Under the pieces are notes generated by a model. That model saw only the letters and a list, made by a program, of their open reading frames with translations, made no database searches and was not told where the DNA came from. A DNA stretch of 64,000 bases from Chitinophaga lutea (GTDB taxonomy: Bacteria; Bacteroidota; Bacteroidia; Chitinophagales; Chitinophagaceae), in assembly GCF_003813775.1 (NCBI RefSeq), contig NZ_RPDH01000001.1, positions 1,302,001 through 1,366,000 of the forward strand, written 5' to 3'. Position numbers and translations under genes: made by a program. Of this stretch, positions 8,791 through 18,863 are shown in pieces; the first letter of the stretch is position 1, and each line of letters begins with the position of its first letter.

Positions 8791-11700
8791 ATGCTAGGTT
8801 TTTTAACAAAGCTCTTTGGAGGAAACAAGTCTGAACGCGATATCAAACTGATCCTTCCCATCGTGAAGCAGATTAATGAGGAGTATGAAAAACTGTCGTC
8901 CCTGCCTATCGACGACCTGCGCCGCAAAACGCAGGATTTCCGTGCACGTATCCAATCCCATCTGGCCGATATAGACCGGGAGATCGCTTCCAAAAAAGAA
9001 GCGGCGGAAGCTGAAGAAGATGTGAACACCAAAGATCTTACCTACCGCGAAATAGATAAACTCACTAAAGACCGCGATAAAAAAATTGAAGAAATACTGC
9101 AGCAGCTGTTACCCGAGGCATTCGCCGTTGTAAAGGAAACAGCACGCAGACTGAAGGAAAACAGCAGTATCACTGCCACCGCTACCGATCTCGACCGCCA
9201 GCTGGCCGTTACCCGCAACTATCTGCGCATCGAAGGTGACAAAGTGACCTGGGCCAATTCCTGGGATGCCAACGGCACGCCCGTGACCTGGAACATGGTG
9301 CACTACGACGTACAGCTCATCGGCGGGTCGGTGCTGCACCAGGGTAAAATCGCCGAAATGGCGACCGGTGAAGGTAAAACGCTCGTATCTACACTGCCTG
9401 CTTACCTCAATGCGCTGGCCGGCCAGGGCGTACATATCGTAACCGTGAACGATTACCTGGCGAAACGTGACTCCGAGTGGAACGGTCCCCTGTTCGAGTT
9501 CCTCGGCCTGACCGTGGACTGTATCGACAAACATACGCCCAACTCTCCGGAGCGCCGCGCGGCCTACCAGGCAGACATTACGTACGGCACCAACAACGAA
9601 TTCGGTTTCGACTACCTGCGCGACAACATGGTGCACAGCCCTGAAGAGATGGTGCAGCGTAAGCACCACTTCGCTATGGTGGATGAGGTGGACAGCGTGT
9701 TGATTGACGATGCGCGTACCCCCCTGATCATCTCCGGGCCCATTCCCCGTGGCGACGAGCAGGAGTTTCACGCCCTGAAACCCCGCATCCAGCGCCTCGT
9801 GGAAGAACAACGGAAAGTGGTGAACGGCTACCTGCTCGAAGCCAAAAAACTGATCGCAGAAGGAAAAGACGACCCGAAAACCGGTGGTCTGGCCCTGATG
9901 CGCGCCCACCGCGGCCTCCCCAAGAACAGCGCCACCATCAAATATTTAAGCGAGCCCGGCATCAAGGTGCTCCAGCAAAAAGCGGAGAACTATTACATTG
10001 CCGACCAGCAGCGCGAAATGCCCAAGGTAGACGAAGGCCTGTACTTCCATATCGAGGAGAAAAATAACAGTGTGGAGTTGACGGAGAAGGGTATCGCCCT
10101 CATCACCGGCGCCGGCGAAGATCCCAACTTCTTCCTGATGCCCGATGTCGGCTCCGAGATTGCCGAACTGGAAAAGCTCGATCTCAGCGCGGAAGAAAAA
10201 ATGTTACGGAAAGACCAGCTGCTCCAGGATTTCGCCATCAAATCCGAGCGCATCCACTCCGTGCAGCAATTGCTGAAAGCCTACACCCTGTTCGATAAAG
10301 ACGTGGAATACGTGGTGATGGACGGAAAGGTGAAGATCGTGGACGAGCAGACCGGCCGTATCCTGGACGGGCGCCGTTATTCAGACGGTCTGCACCAGGC
10401 CATCGAAGCAAAGGAAAATGTGAAAGTGGAAGCCGCCACACAAACGTTCGCCACCATCACCCTGCAGAACTATTTCAGGATGTACCACAAGCTGGCCGGT
10501 ATGACCGGTACGGCTACCACCGAAGCCGGTGAGTTCTGGGAAATCTACAAGCTCGATGTGGTGAACATCCCCACCAACCTTCCCATCACCCGTAAAGATG
10601 CCGAAGACCTGGTGTATAAAACCAAACGCGACAAATACAAAGCCGTTATAGAGGAAATCAAAACCCTCAAGGCCGCAGGCCGCCCCGTACTGGTAGGTAC
10701 CACCTCCGTGGAGGTATCCGAACTGCTGGGCAAAATGCTCACCTTCGAGAAGATTCCCCACAACGTACTCAACGCCAAACAGCACGCCCGTGAAGCACAG
10801 ATCGTTGCCGAAGCAGGTTTGCCCGGCGCGGTGACCATCGCCACCAACATGGCCGGTCGTGGTACGGACATCAAGCTCGGCCCCGGCGTGAAAGAGGCCG
10901 GTGGTTTGGCCATCATCGGTACGGAGCGGCACGAAAGCCGCCGTGTAGACCGCCAGCTGCGTGGCCGTGCGGGCCGCCAGGGCGACCCCGGCAGCTCCCA
11001 GTTCTTTGTTTCCCTTGAAGACGACCTGATGCGCATGTTCGGCTCCGACCGTATCGCCGCGCTGATGGACAGGATGGGTTATAAAGAAGGCGAAGTGATC
11101 CAGCACAGCATGATCACCCGCTCCATCGAAAGGGCCCAGAAGAAAGTGGAAGAAAACAACTTCGGTATCCGTAAGCGCCTGCTGGAATATGACGACGTGA
11201 TGAACAAACAGCGTACCGTGATCTACTCCAAACGTAACCACGCCCTGTTTGGCGAGCGCCTCGCGATCGACACCGACAACTCCTTCTACGAAGTAGCAGA
11301 AAATATCGTTACCACTCACCGTCAAAGCGGCGATTACGAAGCCTTCAAGCTGGATGTGATCATGAACTTCGCGATAGATACCTCTATCTCGGAAGACGAG
11401 CTGCAGAAAAGCCAGACGAACGAGATCGCCGAGAAACTCTACGGCGAGGCCACGGCCAACTACCGCCGCAGGAACGCCGAGCTCACCAACGGTACCCTGC
11501 CCGTGATCAAAAAGATCTACGAAGAACAGGGCCAGCATATCGAGAACATTTCCATTCCGTTTACCGACGGCCGGAAAGGCATCAACGTACTGGCGCCGCT
11601 GAAAAAAGTGGTGGAAACGGAAGGCCGCGAAACCGTAGCCGCACTGGAACGCAGCATCACCCTCGCCTTGATCGACGAAGCCTGGAAAGAGCACCTGCGC

Positions 11701-12108
11701 GCCATGGACGACCTGAAACAATCCGTGCAAAGCGCCGTGTACGAACAAAAGGATCCGCTGCTGATCTATAAATTCGAAGCGTTCGAACTGTTCAAACAGA
11801 TGAGCGCCGATACCAGCAAGGAGATCGTATCGTTCCTCTGCAAGTCAGGCATTCCCAGCCAGCAGCCGGAAGAGCAGATCACCGAAGGCCATGAGGAAAA
11901 AACCGACATGAGCCGGATGCGCGCTTCCCACCAGGATTTCGACAACGGCGGCGGCGCAGCACCCGCGCAGCGCCGGGAAGAATACGCCCCTGCCGAAGAG
12001 CCTCACCGTCCCGAGCCGGTACGCGTAGGCCCGAAAGTAGGCCGTAACGATCCCTGCCCCTGCGGAAGCGGCAAGAAGTTCAAAAACTGTCATGGTAAAG
12101 ACCTGTAA
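8791..12108 (+). CDS. secA: Preprotein translocase ATPase SecA
   Basis: The 1105-residue motor of the Sec pathway couples ATP hydrolysis to export through SecYEG. Walker A is MATGEGKT (residues 190-197). Walker B/DEAD-type is [22 protein letters not shown]. Also present are [17 protein letters not shown], the [15 protein letters not shown] and [15 protein letters not shown] helicase motifs, and the C-terminal zinc-binding tail [16 protein letters not shown] that contacts SecB and ribosomes. It is about 200 residues longer than E. coli SecA, with insertions in the first half, as is usual in Bacteroidetes. It starts a plus-strand group with deoC, but a terminator separates the two. Confidence 0.99.
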   Translation: MLGFLTKLFGGNKSERDIKLILPIVKQINEEYEKLSSLPIDDLRRKTQDFRARIQSHLADIDREIASKKEAAEAEEDVNTKDLTYREIDKLTKDRDKKIEEILQQLLPEAFAVVKETARRLKENSSITATATDLDRQLAVTRNYLRIEGDKVTWANSWDANGTPVTWNMVHYDVQLIGGSVLHQGKIAEMATGEGKTLVSTLPAYLNALAGQGVHIVTVNDYLAKRDSEWNGPLFEFLGLTVDCIDKHTPNSPERRAAYQADITYGTNNEFGFDYLRDNMVHSPEEMVQRKHHFAMVDEVDSVLIDDARTPLIISGPIPRGDEQEFHALKPRIQRLVEEQRKVVNGYLLEAKKLIAEGKDDPKTGGLALMRAHRGLPKNSATIKYLSEPGIKVLQQKAENYYIADQQREMPKVDEGLYFHIEEKNNSVELTEKGIALITGAGEDPNFFLMPDVGSEIAELEKLDLSAEEKMLRKDQLLQDFAIKSERIHSVQQLLKAYTLFDKDVEYVVMDGKVKIVDEQTGRILDGRRYSDGLHQAIEAKENVKVEAATQTFATITLQNYFRMYHKLAGMTGTATTEAGEFWEIYKLDVVNIPTNLPITRKDAEDLVYKTKRDKYKAVIEEIKTLKAAGRPVLVGTTSVEVSELLGKMLTFEKIPHNVLNAKQHAREAQIVAEAGLPGAVTIATNMAGRGTDIKLGPGVKEAGGLAIIGTERHESRRVDRQLRGRAGRQGDPGSSQFFVSLEDDLMRMFGSDRIAALMDRMGYKEGEVIQHSMITRSIERAQKKVEENNFGIRKRLLEYDDVMNKQRTVIYSKRNHALFGERLAIDTDNSFYEVAENIVTTHRQSGDYEAFKLDVIMNFAIDTSISEDELQKSQTNEIAEKLYGEATANYRRRNAELTNGTLPVIKKIYEEQGQHIENISIPFTDGRKGINVLAPLKKVVETEGRETVAALERSITLALIDEAWKEHLRAMDDLKQSVQSAVYEQKDPLLIYKFEAFELFKQMSADTSKEIVSFLCKSGIPSQQPEEQITEGHEEKTDMSRMRASHQDFDNGGGAAPAQRREEYAPAEEPHRPEPVRVGPKVGRNDPCPCGSGKKFKNCHGKDL

Positions 12109-12130
12109 AATCATACCGGAATAATGTATA

Positions 12131-12172
12131 GCGGAGTTACACGGTCGGCCGGCGTAACTCCGTTGTGTTTTT
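12131..12172 (+). terminator. Rho-independent terminator of secA
   Basis: CGGAGTTAC (12132-12140) pairs with GTAACTCCG (12154-12162) around a GC-rich loop. The T-rich run TTGTGTTTTT follows (12163-12172). It starts 22 bp after the secA stop. Confidence 0.8.
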
Positions 12173-12189
12173 AAGGATAAACCGTCACC

Positions 12190-12867
12190 ATGAAACTGAA
12201 CCGCTACATCGATCATACCATACTCAAACCGGTCACCACCCTGGAGGATATCAAAAAACTCTGCATGGAGGCCGTGGAATACGACTTTGCCGCCGTGTGC
12301 GTGCCGCCCCCTTTTGTAAAACTGGCCAAGACCTTCGTGGGAAGCACTCCCACTAAAGTAGCCACCGTTACCGGGTTCCCTTTCGGTTATTCAGCCATAG
12401 AGGCCAAAGTGGCCGAAACGGTGCTGGCCATCATCGACGAGGCCGACGAGCTGGACATGGTGGCCAACCTGCTGGCTATCCGTAATGGCGACTGGGGGTA
12501 CCTCGAGAAGGAAATCGCCACCATTATGCCCCTTATCCGCAATAAACAACGGTCCATCAAGGTAATTATCGAAAGTGGCATATTATTGGAGGAAGAGATC
12601 ATCAGGTGCTGCGAGCTGTATGCGAAGTACGGGGTGGATTTCGTGAAAACGTCCACCGGGTACGCCGAAAAAGGCGCCAGCGTGGAAGCAGTGGCCCTGA
12701 TGCGCAAACATCTGCCCGCCAATATCCATATCAAGGCTTCCGGCGGAGTTCGTACCTTTGCATTTGCGAAGGATCTGATAGATGCAGGCGCCACCCGTAT
12801 CGGCACCAGTTCAGGCGTGGCCATTATGAAAGAATCCGTACTGGCCGGTAAAAAAGAGACAAACTAA
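12190..12867 (+). CDS. deoC: Deoxyribose-phosphate aldolase
   Basis: A 225-residue class I aldolase that cleaves 2-deoxyribose 5-phosphate into glyceraldehyde 3-phosphate and acetaldehyde in deoxynucleoside catabolism. The Schiff-base Lys lies in DFVKTSTGYAEKGAS and the second conserved Lys in IHIKASGGVRT. The N-terminus NRYIDHTILKPVTT carries the family's early Asp/His region. Length is normal for the bacterial enzyme. No other deo genes are nearby; it precedes a SPOR gene by 10 bp. Confidence 0.97.
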   Translation: MKLNRYIDHTILKPVTTLEDIKKLCMEAVEYDFAAVCVPPPFVKLAKTFVGSTPTKVATVTGFPFGYSAIEAKVAETVLAIIDEADELDMVANLLAIRNGDWGYLEKEIATIMPLIRNKQRSIKVIIESGILLEEEIIRCCELYAKYGVDFVKTSTGYAEKGASVEAVALMRKHLPANIHIKASGGVRTFAFAKDLIDAGATRIGTSSGVAIMKESVLAGKKETN

Positions 12868-12877
12868 CTATTTACAT

Positions 12878-13297
12878 ATGATATTAAGAACAGGCTGTTT
12901 ATTGATCGTGATGTTTTCCGCGCTTGCGCTGCGCGCCCAGGACAATGGCGGCGGCAATGTGAAAGTGGTGAAAGACAACCGGATCGACGTTCTCATCAAA
13001 AAACAGATCTATATCAACACCCTGGCCATCCGCAATCAGCCGGGCTTCCGCGTGCAGGTGCTCACTACCAACAAACGCAACGAGGCCAACGATGCAAAAG
13101 CGAAGGCCATGCAGCTGTTCCCTGAATTCCGCAGTTACCTCGACTGGGAAGCGCCTTATTTCAAGGTGCGCGTGGGTGATTTCAAAACCCGCCAGGAAGC
13201 CACCGATCTCAGAAACAAATTAGCAGACCATTACAGCGGAGGCGTATTTGTTGTGCCTACCATTATCAACGTATCACCGGAAAAAGAATTAGAATGA
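12878..13297 (+). CDS. Exported SPOR-domain protein
   Basis: A 139-residue protein with a signal peptide (about 1-20, ending LRAQ) and a C-terminal SPOR fold (about 55-130; PGFRVQVLTTNKRNEANDAK, VRVGDFKTRQEATDLRNKL). SPOR domains bind denuded peptidoglycan, so it is probably periplasmic and may sit at division sites. Its stop overlaps the start of the M20 gene as ATGA, so translation is likely coupled. Confidence 0.9.
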   Translation: MILRTGCLLIVMFSALALRAQDNGGGNVKVVKDNRIDVLIKKQIYINTLAIRNQPGFRVQVLTTNKRNEANDAKAKAMQLFPEFRSYLDWEAPYFKVRVGDFKTRQEATDLRNKLADHYSGGVFVVPTIINVSPEKELE

Positions 13298-14469
13298 AGG
13301 AGCGGATTCAATCGCTGGCCAAAGCATATACACCTGACCTGATCGCCTGCAGACGGCATTTACACTCCCATCCCGAGCTTTCTTTCCAGGAATACGAAAC
13401 ATCCAAATTCATACAGTCCAAACTGGACGAATACGGCATCCCCTACACCGCCGGTGTGGCGGGCACGGGCATCGTGGCGCTGATCAAAGGCAAAAATCCA
13501 GATAAAAAGATCGTTGCCCTGCGCGCAGACATAGACGCCCTGCCGATCGAAGAAGCGAACGACGTACCTTACAAGTCGCAAACTCCCGGCGTGATGCACG
13601 CCTGCGGGCACGATGTGCATACCACCGTAGTGCTGGGCGCAGCCCGCATTCTGCAGGAAGTGCGCGACGAATTTGAAGGTACCGTTAAGATATTGTTCCA
13701 GCCGGGTGAAGAAAAACATCCCGGCGGGGCCAGCCTCATGATCAAAGACGGGGCCCTCGAAAACCCCAAACCCCAGGCCATCCTGGGCCTTCACGTATTG
13801 CCCACCATGGAAACCGGGAAGCTGGGATTCAGGGCGGGACAGTACATGGCCAGCGCAGATGAAATCTATATCACGGTAAAAAGCAAAGGCGGGCACGCAG
13901 CCGCGCCCCACCTCACCGCCGATACCATCCTGATTGCATCGAACCTCGTGGTGAGCCTGCAGCAGATCATCAGCCGCAACAACAACCCGTTCTCCCCTTC
14001 CGTATTGTCCATCTGCGCATTCAACGGCGGCTTCACCACCAACGTGATTCCCAGCGAAGTGAAGCTGATGGGCACTTTCAGGGCGATGGACGAAACATGG
14101 CGTTTCAAGGCGCACGAACTTATCCGCAAACAAAGCACCGAGCTCGTGCATGCCATGGGCGCGGAAATAGACATAGATATCCTCGTGGGTTATCCCATGG
14201 TATATAACAACGAAGGCGTTACCGCTACCGCCCGCTCGCTGGCAGAAGACTTCATCGGCCGCGATAATGTGGAAGACACCGAGCTGCGCATGGGCGCCGA
14301 AGATTTCGCTTTCTACTCACAGGTGATCCCCGCCTGCTTCTTCCGGCTGGGCACCGGCAACAAAGCCCGCGGCATCACTGCAGGCGTGCACACGCCCCTG
14401 TTCGACGTGGATGAAAATGCGCTGGAAATCGGCGCCGGCACCATGGCTTACCTCGCTACACAATTCTGA
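13294..14469 (+). CDS. M20 family amidohydrolase (N-acyl-amino acid / hippurate hydrolase type)
   Basis: A 391-residue cytoplasmic metallopeptidase-fold enzyme. Metal-binding motifs are HACGHDVHTT and the Glu pair in FQPGEEKHPGGA. The dimerisation/lid domain (about 185-295) includes SKGGHAAAPH, and the C-terminal ligand region contains GAEDFAFYS. Related enzymes hydrolyse N-acyl amino acids or N-acetyl-diaminopimelate. The start ATG overlaps the SPOR stop codon, so the two form a small operon with deoC. The exact substrate cannot be read from sequence. Confidence 0.93.
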   Translation: MKERIQSLAKAYTPDLIACRRHLHSHPELSFQEYETSKFIQSKLDEYGIPYTAGVAGTGIVALIKGKNPDKKIVALRADIDALPIEEANDVPYKSQTPGVMHACGHDVHTTVVLGAARILQEVRDEFEGTVKILFQPGEEKHPGGASLMIKDGALENPKPQAILGLHVLPTMETGKLGFRAGQYMASADEIYITVKSKGGHAAAPHLTADTILIASNLVVSLQQIISRNNNPFSPSVLSICAFNGGFTTNVIPSEVKLMGTFRAMDETWRFKAHELIRKQSTELVHAMGAEIDIDILVGYPMVYNNEGVTATARSLAEDFIGRDNVEDTELRMGAEDFAFYSQVIPACFFRLGTGNKARGITAGVHTPLFDVDENALEIGAGTMAYLATQF

Positions 14470-14473
14470 AAAT

Positions 14474-14515
14474 AAAAACCGTTCCGATCGATATCGGAAC
14501 GGTTATGACATTTTT
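14474..14515. terminator. Bidirectional terminator between convergent genes
   Basis: AACCGTTCCGAT (14477-14488) and ATCGGAACGGTT (14493-14504) form a perfect 12-bp stem with a CGAT loop. A T run follows on the plus strand (14511-14515) and an A-rich run precedes it (14470-14478), giving U tracts in both directions. It serves the M20 gene on plus and the exporter operon on minus. Confidence 0.85.
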
Positions 14516-14528
14516 AGTGAGACTAGAA

Positions 14529-15308
14529 TTATTGTTTCGTAACAACAGTCTTGGGCGCATGCAGTCCGGATGGCACCATCTCCACCATTCTGGCCGCGCT
14601 TGCTGATATGGAAATGATGCTCGTCGAATCCACCATACCAGGTTTTAATGCTTTTATCGTATAGGATTGTTTGATCGAGAGTTCACTCTGTGCCTTCAGG
14701 TCATATGCCAGCGTATCGATGTCGGCCTGCTGAAGATCTACTTTAGCATTGCCGGCTACGGACAGGTGCAGTTGCGGCAAATTCACGTCCAATGCAGAAA
14801 TGGAGCCGGAAGGTAATACCTCTACTTTCAGCGGGGTTACCTGGCGGCAGGGCCAGAGGCTCACCGAACCATCGCCTGCGGATACACCATCCAGCTCCGG
14901 AGCATACAGGATTGTCGATCCGCCCCAGTAATAGAAGTCCATATCGCCCTGCTCATTCAGCTTGTACGAGATAAACAACGTATCGGCATGATAACTGTAT
15001 TCCAGCATGTCCTTCCACCGCCGGTCAATGTCGATGCGATAGGTATTGCCCCTGGCCACCGCTAGGCGCAGCTGCTGGTTGTTGCTCATCGTTTTTTCCC
15101 GGCCGCCTTTCCGGTATACCACTTTACCGTTGTACACCACATATTTAAACGGCTTCAGTTCGTGGATAACAGGGGGCTTCGCCGAGTCCGGTCTTCTCCT
15201 GGTAATATTGCCTTTCACGAACTGGTCTTTCAGCAACAGGTTGAATACCACCATCAGCACGGGCATCAATATGAAGAATACGATCAATAATTTACTGCTT
15301 GTTTTCAT
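14529..15308 (-). CDS. Membrane-anchored protein of unknown function (GIN/DUF2807-like beta-rich region)
   Basis: A 259-residue protein with one N-terminal membrane segment (about 6-26) followed by an extracytoplasmic beta-rich domain. The second half (VEVLPSGSISALDVNLPQLHLSVAGNAKVDLQQ...) has the rhythm of putative auto-transporter/GIN (DUF2807) proteins, but I cannot assign it firmly. It is the last gene of the ATPase-permease-GntR operon (14-bp gap after the repressor), so it is probably exported or regulated together with the ABC system. Confidence 0.75.
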   Translation of the reverse strand: MKTSSKLLIVFFILMPVLMVVFNLLLKDQFVKGNITRRRPDSAKPPVIHELKPFKYVVYNGKVVYRKGGREKTMSNNQQLRLAVARGNTYRIDIDRRWKDMLEYSYHADTLFISYKLNEQGDMDFYYWGGSTILYAPELDGVSAGDGSVSLWPCRQVTPLKVEVLPSGSISALDVNLPQLHLSVAGNAKVDLQQADIDTLAYDLKAQSELSIKQSYTIKALKPGMVDSTSIISISASAARMVEMVPSGLHAPKTVVTKQ

Positions 15309-15322
15309 GAGGTTGCCAGATT

Positions 15323-15700
15323 TTAGTTTGCTTTAACATGCTGCTGTTTATATTTTTCGTACCGTCCTTTCAATTCATCCAGTTCGATGCCCAGCAGGAA
15401 CATCTTCCGGAAAAATTGGGGAAGCTCTTCCTGGAGGAATTGCTCTTTGCGGAGCACCGCGATTTTTTTCACCGCGTCGTCGCTGACGAAGTAGCCCATG
15501 CCCCGGCGGGTATAGATGATGCCCTGCTGCTGCAGGTGCTCGTAAGAGCGCATCACGGTGTTCGGGTTCACTTCTAGTGTAACGGCCAGTTCGCGGACCG
15601 ACGGCACTTTGGCATCCGGCGGCCAGTGACGCAACTGCACCTGGTCGCACACATAATCCGCTATCTGCAGGTAAATGGCCAGTGTATTATTGAATTCCAT
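15323..15700 (-). CDS. GntR-family repressor, YtrA subfamily
   Basis: A 125-residue one-domain regulator. The winged helix spans about residues 10-75 (YLQIADYVCDQVQLRHW, VPSVRELAVTLEVNPNTVMR, QGIIYTRRGMGYFV). The short alpha-helical C-terminal tail is typical of YtrA-type GntR proteins, which dimerise without a large ligand domain. It lies 10 bp after the permease gene and shares its operon. A perfect inverted repeat just upstream of the operon (17434-17457) has the sequence expected of a YtrA operator, so the operon is probably autorepressed. Confidence 0.93.
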   Translation of the reverse strand: MEFNNTLAIYLQIADYVCDQVQLRHWPPDAKVPSVRELAVTLEVNPNTVMRSYEHLQQQGIIYTRRGMGYFVSDDAVKKIAVLRKEQFLQEELPQFFRKMFLLGIELDELKGRYEKYKQQHVKAN

Positions 15701-15710
15701 TTGTCAGTTT

Positions 15711-16562
15711 TTAAAGTTGCTGCTCACGTAATCTCAGCAGGGTAATGAACCATAGGAAAAACGGGAAGAAAATCAATACCGCCATCATTATTCCATATAA
15801 GGGAGAAGGCAGTTTCACTTCATAATACTCCTGTTCCCATCGATCGCCTCTTACCGCGTACCCCGACGCGAGGATGTTAAAGAACGGATTGGCACCATCG
15901 ACCCGGAGCTCCCTTACATCTTCACCCAGCTTTTTGGACACCTCCTCCATCCTGGCGGGCCGGGCATTCGCCATCATCTTCCTGACCACTACATCGTTGA
16001 ATCCCTGGAATCCGAGTATCACCACACATACCATCACCGCCGTTTTGACGAAGGTGTACCGGCGGAACCAGATGGCCCCCAGCATCACCATGGCCTGCAT
16101 GAAATAAAACAGGAAGAGATATACCCTCAGCATGCCATCATCCAGCAAGAACACACGATTGACATGCCCCAGCGCGTAGAGGTCAACGAGATTGGTCAGC
16201 CACAGGCAGGCCAGGCAGATCATGGTATATAGCACCGGGAAAAGCACCAGTGTAAAGAGAATGGCTACCGCCAGGCGTTCCATAGCGGAAACAGGCAACA
16301 TGATGGCCTGTATGCGCCCGGCTTTCTGCGAGAACTGCCTGAAAATGGTGGAGGTATATACGCCTGACGCAAGCAGCAGACCAATAAAGAAGATCACCTG
16401 CTGTGAGTTGTAATGCAGGCCCGCGCTGTTGTTGCTGGCGACAAACAGCATAAAGACCATCAGGATACCGGTGAGCGCCGCCATACCCAGGAGGTAAAAC
16501 CGCAGGTGGGTAGCCAGTTGCAGTTTGAACAGAAAGTTGAAACGTGTAAACGAAAATTGCAT
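15711..16562 (-). CDS. ABC-2-type permease subunit
   Basis: A 283-residue inner-membrane protein with about six hydrophobic segments (near 22-45, 58-75, 105-130, 148-170, 180-195 and 258-278). The loop at about 200-250 is probably extracytoplasmic. It shows no sequence signature beyond the membrane pattern, but lies 12 bp after an ABC ATPase gene and 10 bp before the GntR gene. This is the standard arrangement of small YtrA-controlled ABC exporters involved in antibiotic or cell-envelope stress. Confidence 0.85.
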   Translation of the reverse strand: MQFSFTRFNFLFKLQLATHLRFYLLGMAALTGILMVFMLFVASNNSAGLHYNSQQVIFFIGLLLASGVYTSTIFRQFSQKAGRIQAIMLPVSAMERLAVAILFTLVLFPVLYTMICLACLWLTNLVDLYALGHVNRVFLLDDGMLRVYLFLFYFMQAMVMLGAIWFRRYTFVKTAVMVCVVILGFQGFNDVVVRKMMANARPARMEEVSKKLGEDVRELRVDGANPFFNILASGYAVRGDRWEQEYYEVKLPSPLYGIMMAVLIFFPFFLWFITLLRLREQQL

Positions 16563-16574
16563 ACGGGAATAATT

Positions 16575-17411
16575 TTACCGGTTAAACAAGGGAAGGATTT
16601 TCTCTTTTTCCACCATCACGGCGTTGAAAAACATTTCCATATCCAGGCCGGAATGCTCTTCGCGGCGGTTGACGGCTACCACGGCGTAGCCTTTGAGTGC
16701 GCCCTCGCTGTAAATGGGAGGCTCCGTTTCCTCAAGACTCATAACCTGGCGGAAGGAGAGTTTTTCGGTAATGCGGCTGACCGGCTCCTGGAGAATGATA
16801 CGGCTGTCTTCCAGGATCAGTACATCATCGATGAGGCTGTCGAGATCCTTTACCTGGTGGGTGCTGATGATCATGCACTGATCGTCGCGGAGGCAGCCGG
16901 CGATCACTTTGCGGAACTGGCGTTTGGAGGGGATGTCGAGGCCATTGGTCGGCTCGTCCATCAGCAAAACTTTGGCACCCGTAGCCAATGCAAAACTGAT
17001 CAGTACCTTTTTCTGCTGTCCGTGGCTGAGGGCGTGCAATGTTGGCCCGTGAGGCACATCAAACACACCGAGGTGTTTTTTAAAGGCCGCCTCATCGAAT
17101 GCGGGATAAAACGGCGCATACAGCCTTACATAATCGTCGATGCCGACGTCGGGCAGATCGAACGTTTCGGGCAGTAAATACACCTGTTGGAGGAATGCAG
17201 GCTGCCGGCGGGCGGGGTTAAAGCCGAGCACGTTGCAGTGGCCGGATTGGGGGAACAGCAGGCCGCAAATGTTATACAGGAGGCTGCTTTTCCCGGCACC
17301 GTTCTTCCCCAACAGGCCATAGATACGGCCCGGCTGCAAATCGAGCTGCAGATCGCTTAACACCGGCCGTCCTTTGCGGTAGGAAAAATTCAGATGTTGC
17401 AGGGATATCAT
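16575..17411 (-). CDS. ABC transporter ATP-binding protein
   Basis: The start at ATG 17411 (MISLQHLNFSYRKG) gives 278 residues; another ATG lies two codons upstream (17417). The longer frame to 17537 would run through the operator and the glyA terminator and is rejected. Walker A is GLLGKNGAGKSS. The signature-like LSHGQQKK, Walker B VLLMDEPTNGLD and the H-loop (IISTHQ) are present. It powers the neighbouring permease. It is the first gene of a four-gene operon preceded by a recognisable promoter and operator. Confidence 0.93.
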   Translation of the reverse strand: MISLQHLNFSYRKGRPVLSDLQLDLQPGRIYGLLGKNGAGKSSLLYNICGLLFPQSGHCNVLGFNPARRQPAFLQQVYLLPETFDLPDVGIDDYVRLYAPFYPAFDEAAFKKHLGVFDVPHGPTLHALSHGQQKKVLISFALATGAKVLLMDEPTNGLDIPSKRQFRKVIAGCLRDDQCMIISTHQVKDLDSLIDDVLILEDSRIILQEPVSRITEKLSFRQVMSLEETEPPIYSEGALKGYAVVAVNRREEHSGLDMEMFFNAVMVEKEKILPLFNR

Positions 17412-17433
17412 AGTCATAAGTTTCAGTTGACTT

Positions 17434-17457
17434 AGTGTACTAGTTAAATAGTACACT
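17434..17457. promoter_or_regulatory. Operator palindrome for the YtrA-type GntR repressor
   Basis: AGTGTACTA (17434-17442) and TAGTACACT (17449-17457) form a perfect 9-bp inverted repeat with a 6-bp spacer. It contains AGTGTA-N12-TACACT, very close to the B. subtilis YtrA operator as I recall it (AGTGTA-N13-TACACT). It lies directly downstream of the predicted -7 box and 23 bp before the ATPase start, where a bound repressor would block transcription. Confidence 0.8.
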
Positions 17458-17458
17458 G

Positions 17459-17489
17459 TAAAAGTAGGAGTATTTTTTAAATTTCCAAA
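17459..17489 (-). promoter_or_regulatory. Promoter of the ABC/GntR operon (Bacteroidetes type)
   Basis: Reading the minus strand, TTTG (17489-17486) is followed after 19 bp by TACTTTTA (17466-17459). This fits the Bacteroidetes TTTG / TAnnTTTG -33/-7 pattern except for the last base. The predicted transcription start falls inside the operator at 17434-17457. Confidence 0.6.
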
Positions 17490-17497
17490 TGTTGGGT

Positions 17498-17534
17498 TAA
17501 AAAAAAGAGGGTGCACCATCCGGTACACCCTCTT
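17498..17534 (-). terminator. Rho-independent terminator of glyA
   Basis: AGAGGGTG (17506-17513) pairs with CACCCTCT (17526-17533). On the minus strand the stem is followed by a run of eight or more Ts (plus-strand A run before 17506). It starts about 20 bp after the glyA stop. Confidence 0.85.
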
Positions 17535-17553
17535 CAAATTCCATTACTCTATC

Positions 17554-18834
17554 TTAACCCAGCTCAGGATACAGCTGGAACTGTTTCATAAATTCGTTCA
17601 CTTCACCGCGTACTTTGGTAATGAGGCCTTCGTTGTCGGCATCGAGCAGCAGTTTATCCATCCACTCAACGATCTGCGGCATGTGCTCTTCCTGCAAACC
17701 GCGGGTGGTTACAGCCGGCACGCCTACGCGGATACCGGAAGTGATGAAGGGGGACTTATCATCGAACGGCACCATGTTCTTGTTCACGGTAATGTCTGCT
17801 TTCACGAGCACCTGTTCGGCTTTTTTACCGCTGATGTTTTTATTGCGCAGATCGATCAGCAGCAGGTGGTTATCGGTACCGCCGGAAACGATCTGGTAAT
17901 TTTTCTCCATAAACGCGCGGGCCATGGCCTGGGCATTGCGGATCACCTGGCGGGCGTATACGTCGTACTCGTCAGACAGCACTTCGAAGAACGATACCGC
18001 TTTCGCGGCGATCACATGTTCGAGGGGACCGCCCTGTATGCCGGGGAAAACGGCCGTGTCGATCAGGGAACTCATCATGCGCACCTCACCTTTGGGCGTT
18101 TTCAGGCCGAAGGGATTCTCGAAGTCCTGGCCCATGAGGATCAAACCGCCACGGGGACCGCGCAGTGTTTTATGCGTGGTAGTGGTCACGAAATGGCAAT
18201 GCGCGAAGGGGGAGTTAAGCAGCCCTTTCGCGATGAGGCCGGCGGGGTGGGCAATGTCTGCCAGTACGAAGGCGCCAACTTTGTCGGCGATTTCGCGGAT
18301 GCGTTTATAGTCCCAGTCGCGGCTGTAAGCAGAGGCACCGCAAACGATCAGTTTCGGTTTTTCGGCCAGGGCCACTTCTTCCATTTTGTCGTATTCCACC
18401 AGGCCGGTTTCTTTATTCACACCGTAAAAGAAAGGCTGGTACAGTTTGCCGGAGAAGTTAACGGCAGAACCGTGGGTAAGGTGCCCCCCCATGCTCAGGT
18501 CGAGGCCCAGGATTTTGTCGCCGGGCTGCAGGATGGCCAGCATAACGGCAGCGTTGGCCTGTGCGCCGGAGTGCGGCTGCACGTTGGCATATACGGCCCC
18601 GAACATCTGTTTGGCACGGTCAATGGCCAGTTGTTCGCTCAGGTCCACCACTTCGCAACCACCATAGTAGCGGCGGCCGGGGTACCCTTCTGCGTATTTA
18701 TTGGTCATAACATTGCCCATGGCCTGCATAACCTGAAGGCTGGTGAAGTTCTCCGAAGCTATCAGCTCAATGCCGTGGCGCTGTCTTTCCAGTTCCTGGC
18801 CAATGATGTCAAATATCTGCTGGTCTCTTTGCAT
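17554..18834 (-). CDS. glyA: Serine hydroxymethyltransferase
   Basis: A 426-residue PLP enzyme that interconverts serine and glycine with tetrahydrofolate. The start at ATG 18834 ([17 protein letters not shown]) fits the family; the frame from 18858 adds 8 unlikely residues. The PLP-binding Lys is in [14 protein letters not shown]. Also conserved are ELIASENF near the N-terminus, [15 protein letters not shown], and the folate/dimer region [13 protein letters not shown]. It is a single-gene unit with its own terminator and a nearby -7 box. Confidence 0.99.
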   Translation of the reverse strand: MQRDQQIFDIIGQELERQRHGIELIASENFTSLQVMQAMGNVMTNKYAEGYPGRRYYGGCEVVDLSEQLAIDRAKQMFGAVYANVQPHSGAQANAAVMLAILQPGDKILGLDLSMGGHLTHGSAVNFSGKLYQPFFYGVNKETGLVEYDKMEEVALAEKPKLIVCGASAYSRDWDYKRIREIADKVGAFVLADIAHPAGLIAKGLLNSPFAHCHFVTTTTHKTLRGPRGGLILMGQDFENPFGLKTPKGEVRMMSSLIDTAVFPGIQGGPLEHVIAAKAVSFFEVLSDEYDVYARQVIRNAQAMARAFMEKNYQIVSGGTDNHLLLIDLRNKNISGKKAEQVLVKADITVNKNMVPFDDKSPFITSGIRVGVPAVTTRGLQEEHMPQIVEWMDKLLLDADNEGLITKVRGEVNEFMKQFQLYPELG

Positions 18835-18855
18835 GGTGAAGGAAAATTTAAGACG

Positions 18856-18863
18856 CAAAATTA
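18856..18863 (-). promoter_or_regulatory. Candidate -7 box of glyA
   Basis: The minus strand reads TAATTTTG, a perfect match to TAnnTTTG, 21 bp upstream of the glyA ATG. The nearest TTTTG (18894-18890) lies 26 bp away, which is longer than ideal for a -33 element, so the call is tentative. Confidence 0.4.

Noticed and set aside
10381..11748. Long minus-strand frame of 455 codons opposite secA
   Set aside because: It lies entirely inside secA, shows no family motif, and has a composition typical of the shadow of GC-rich coding DNA.
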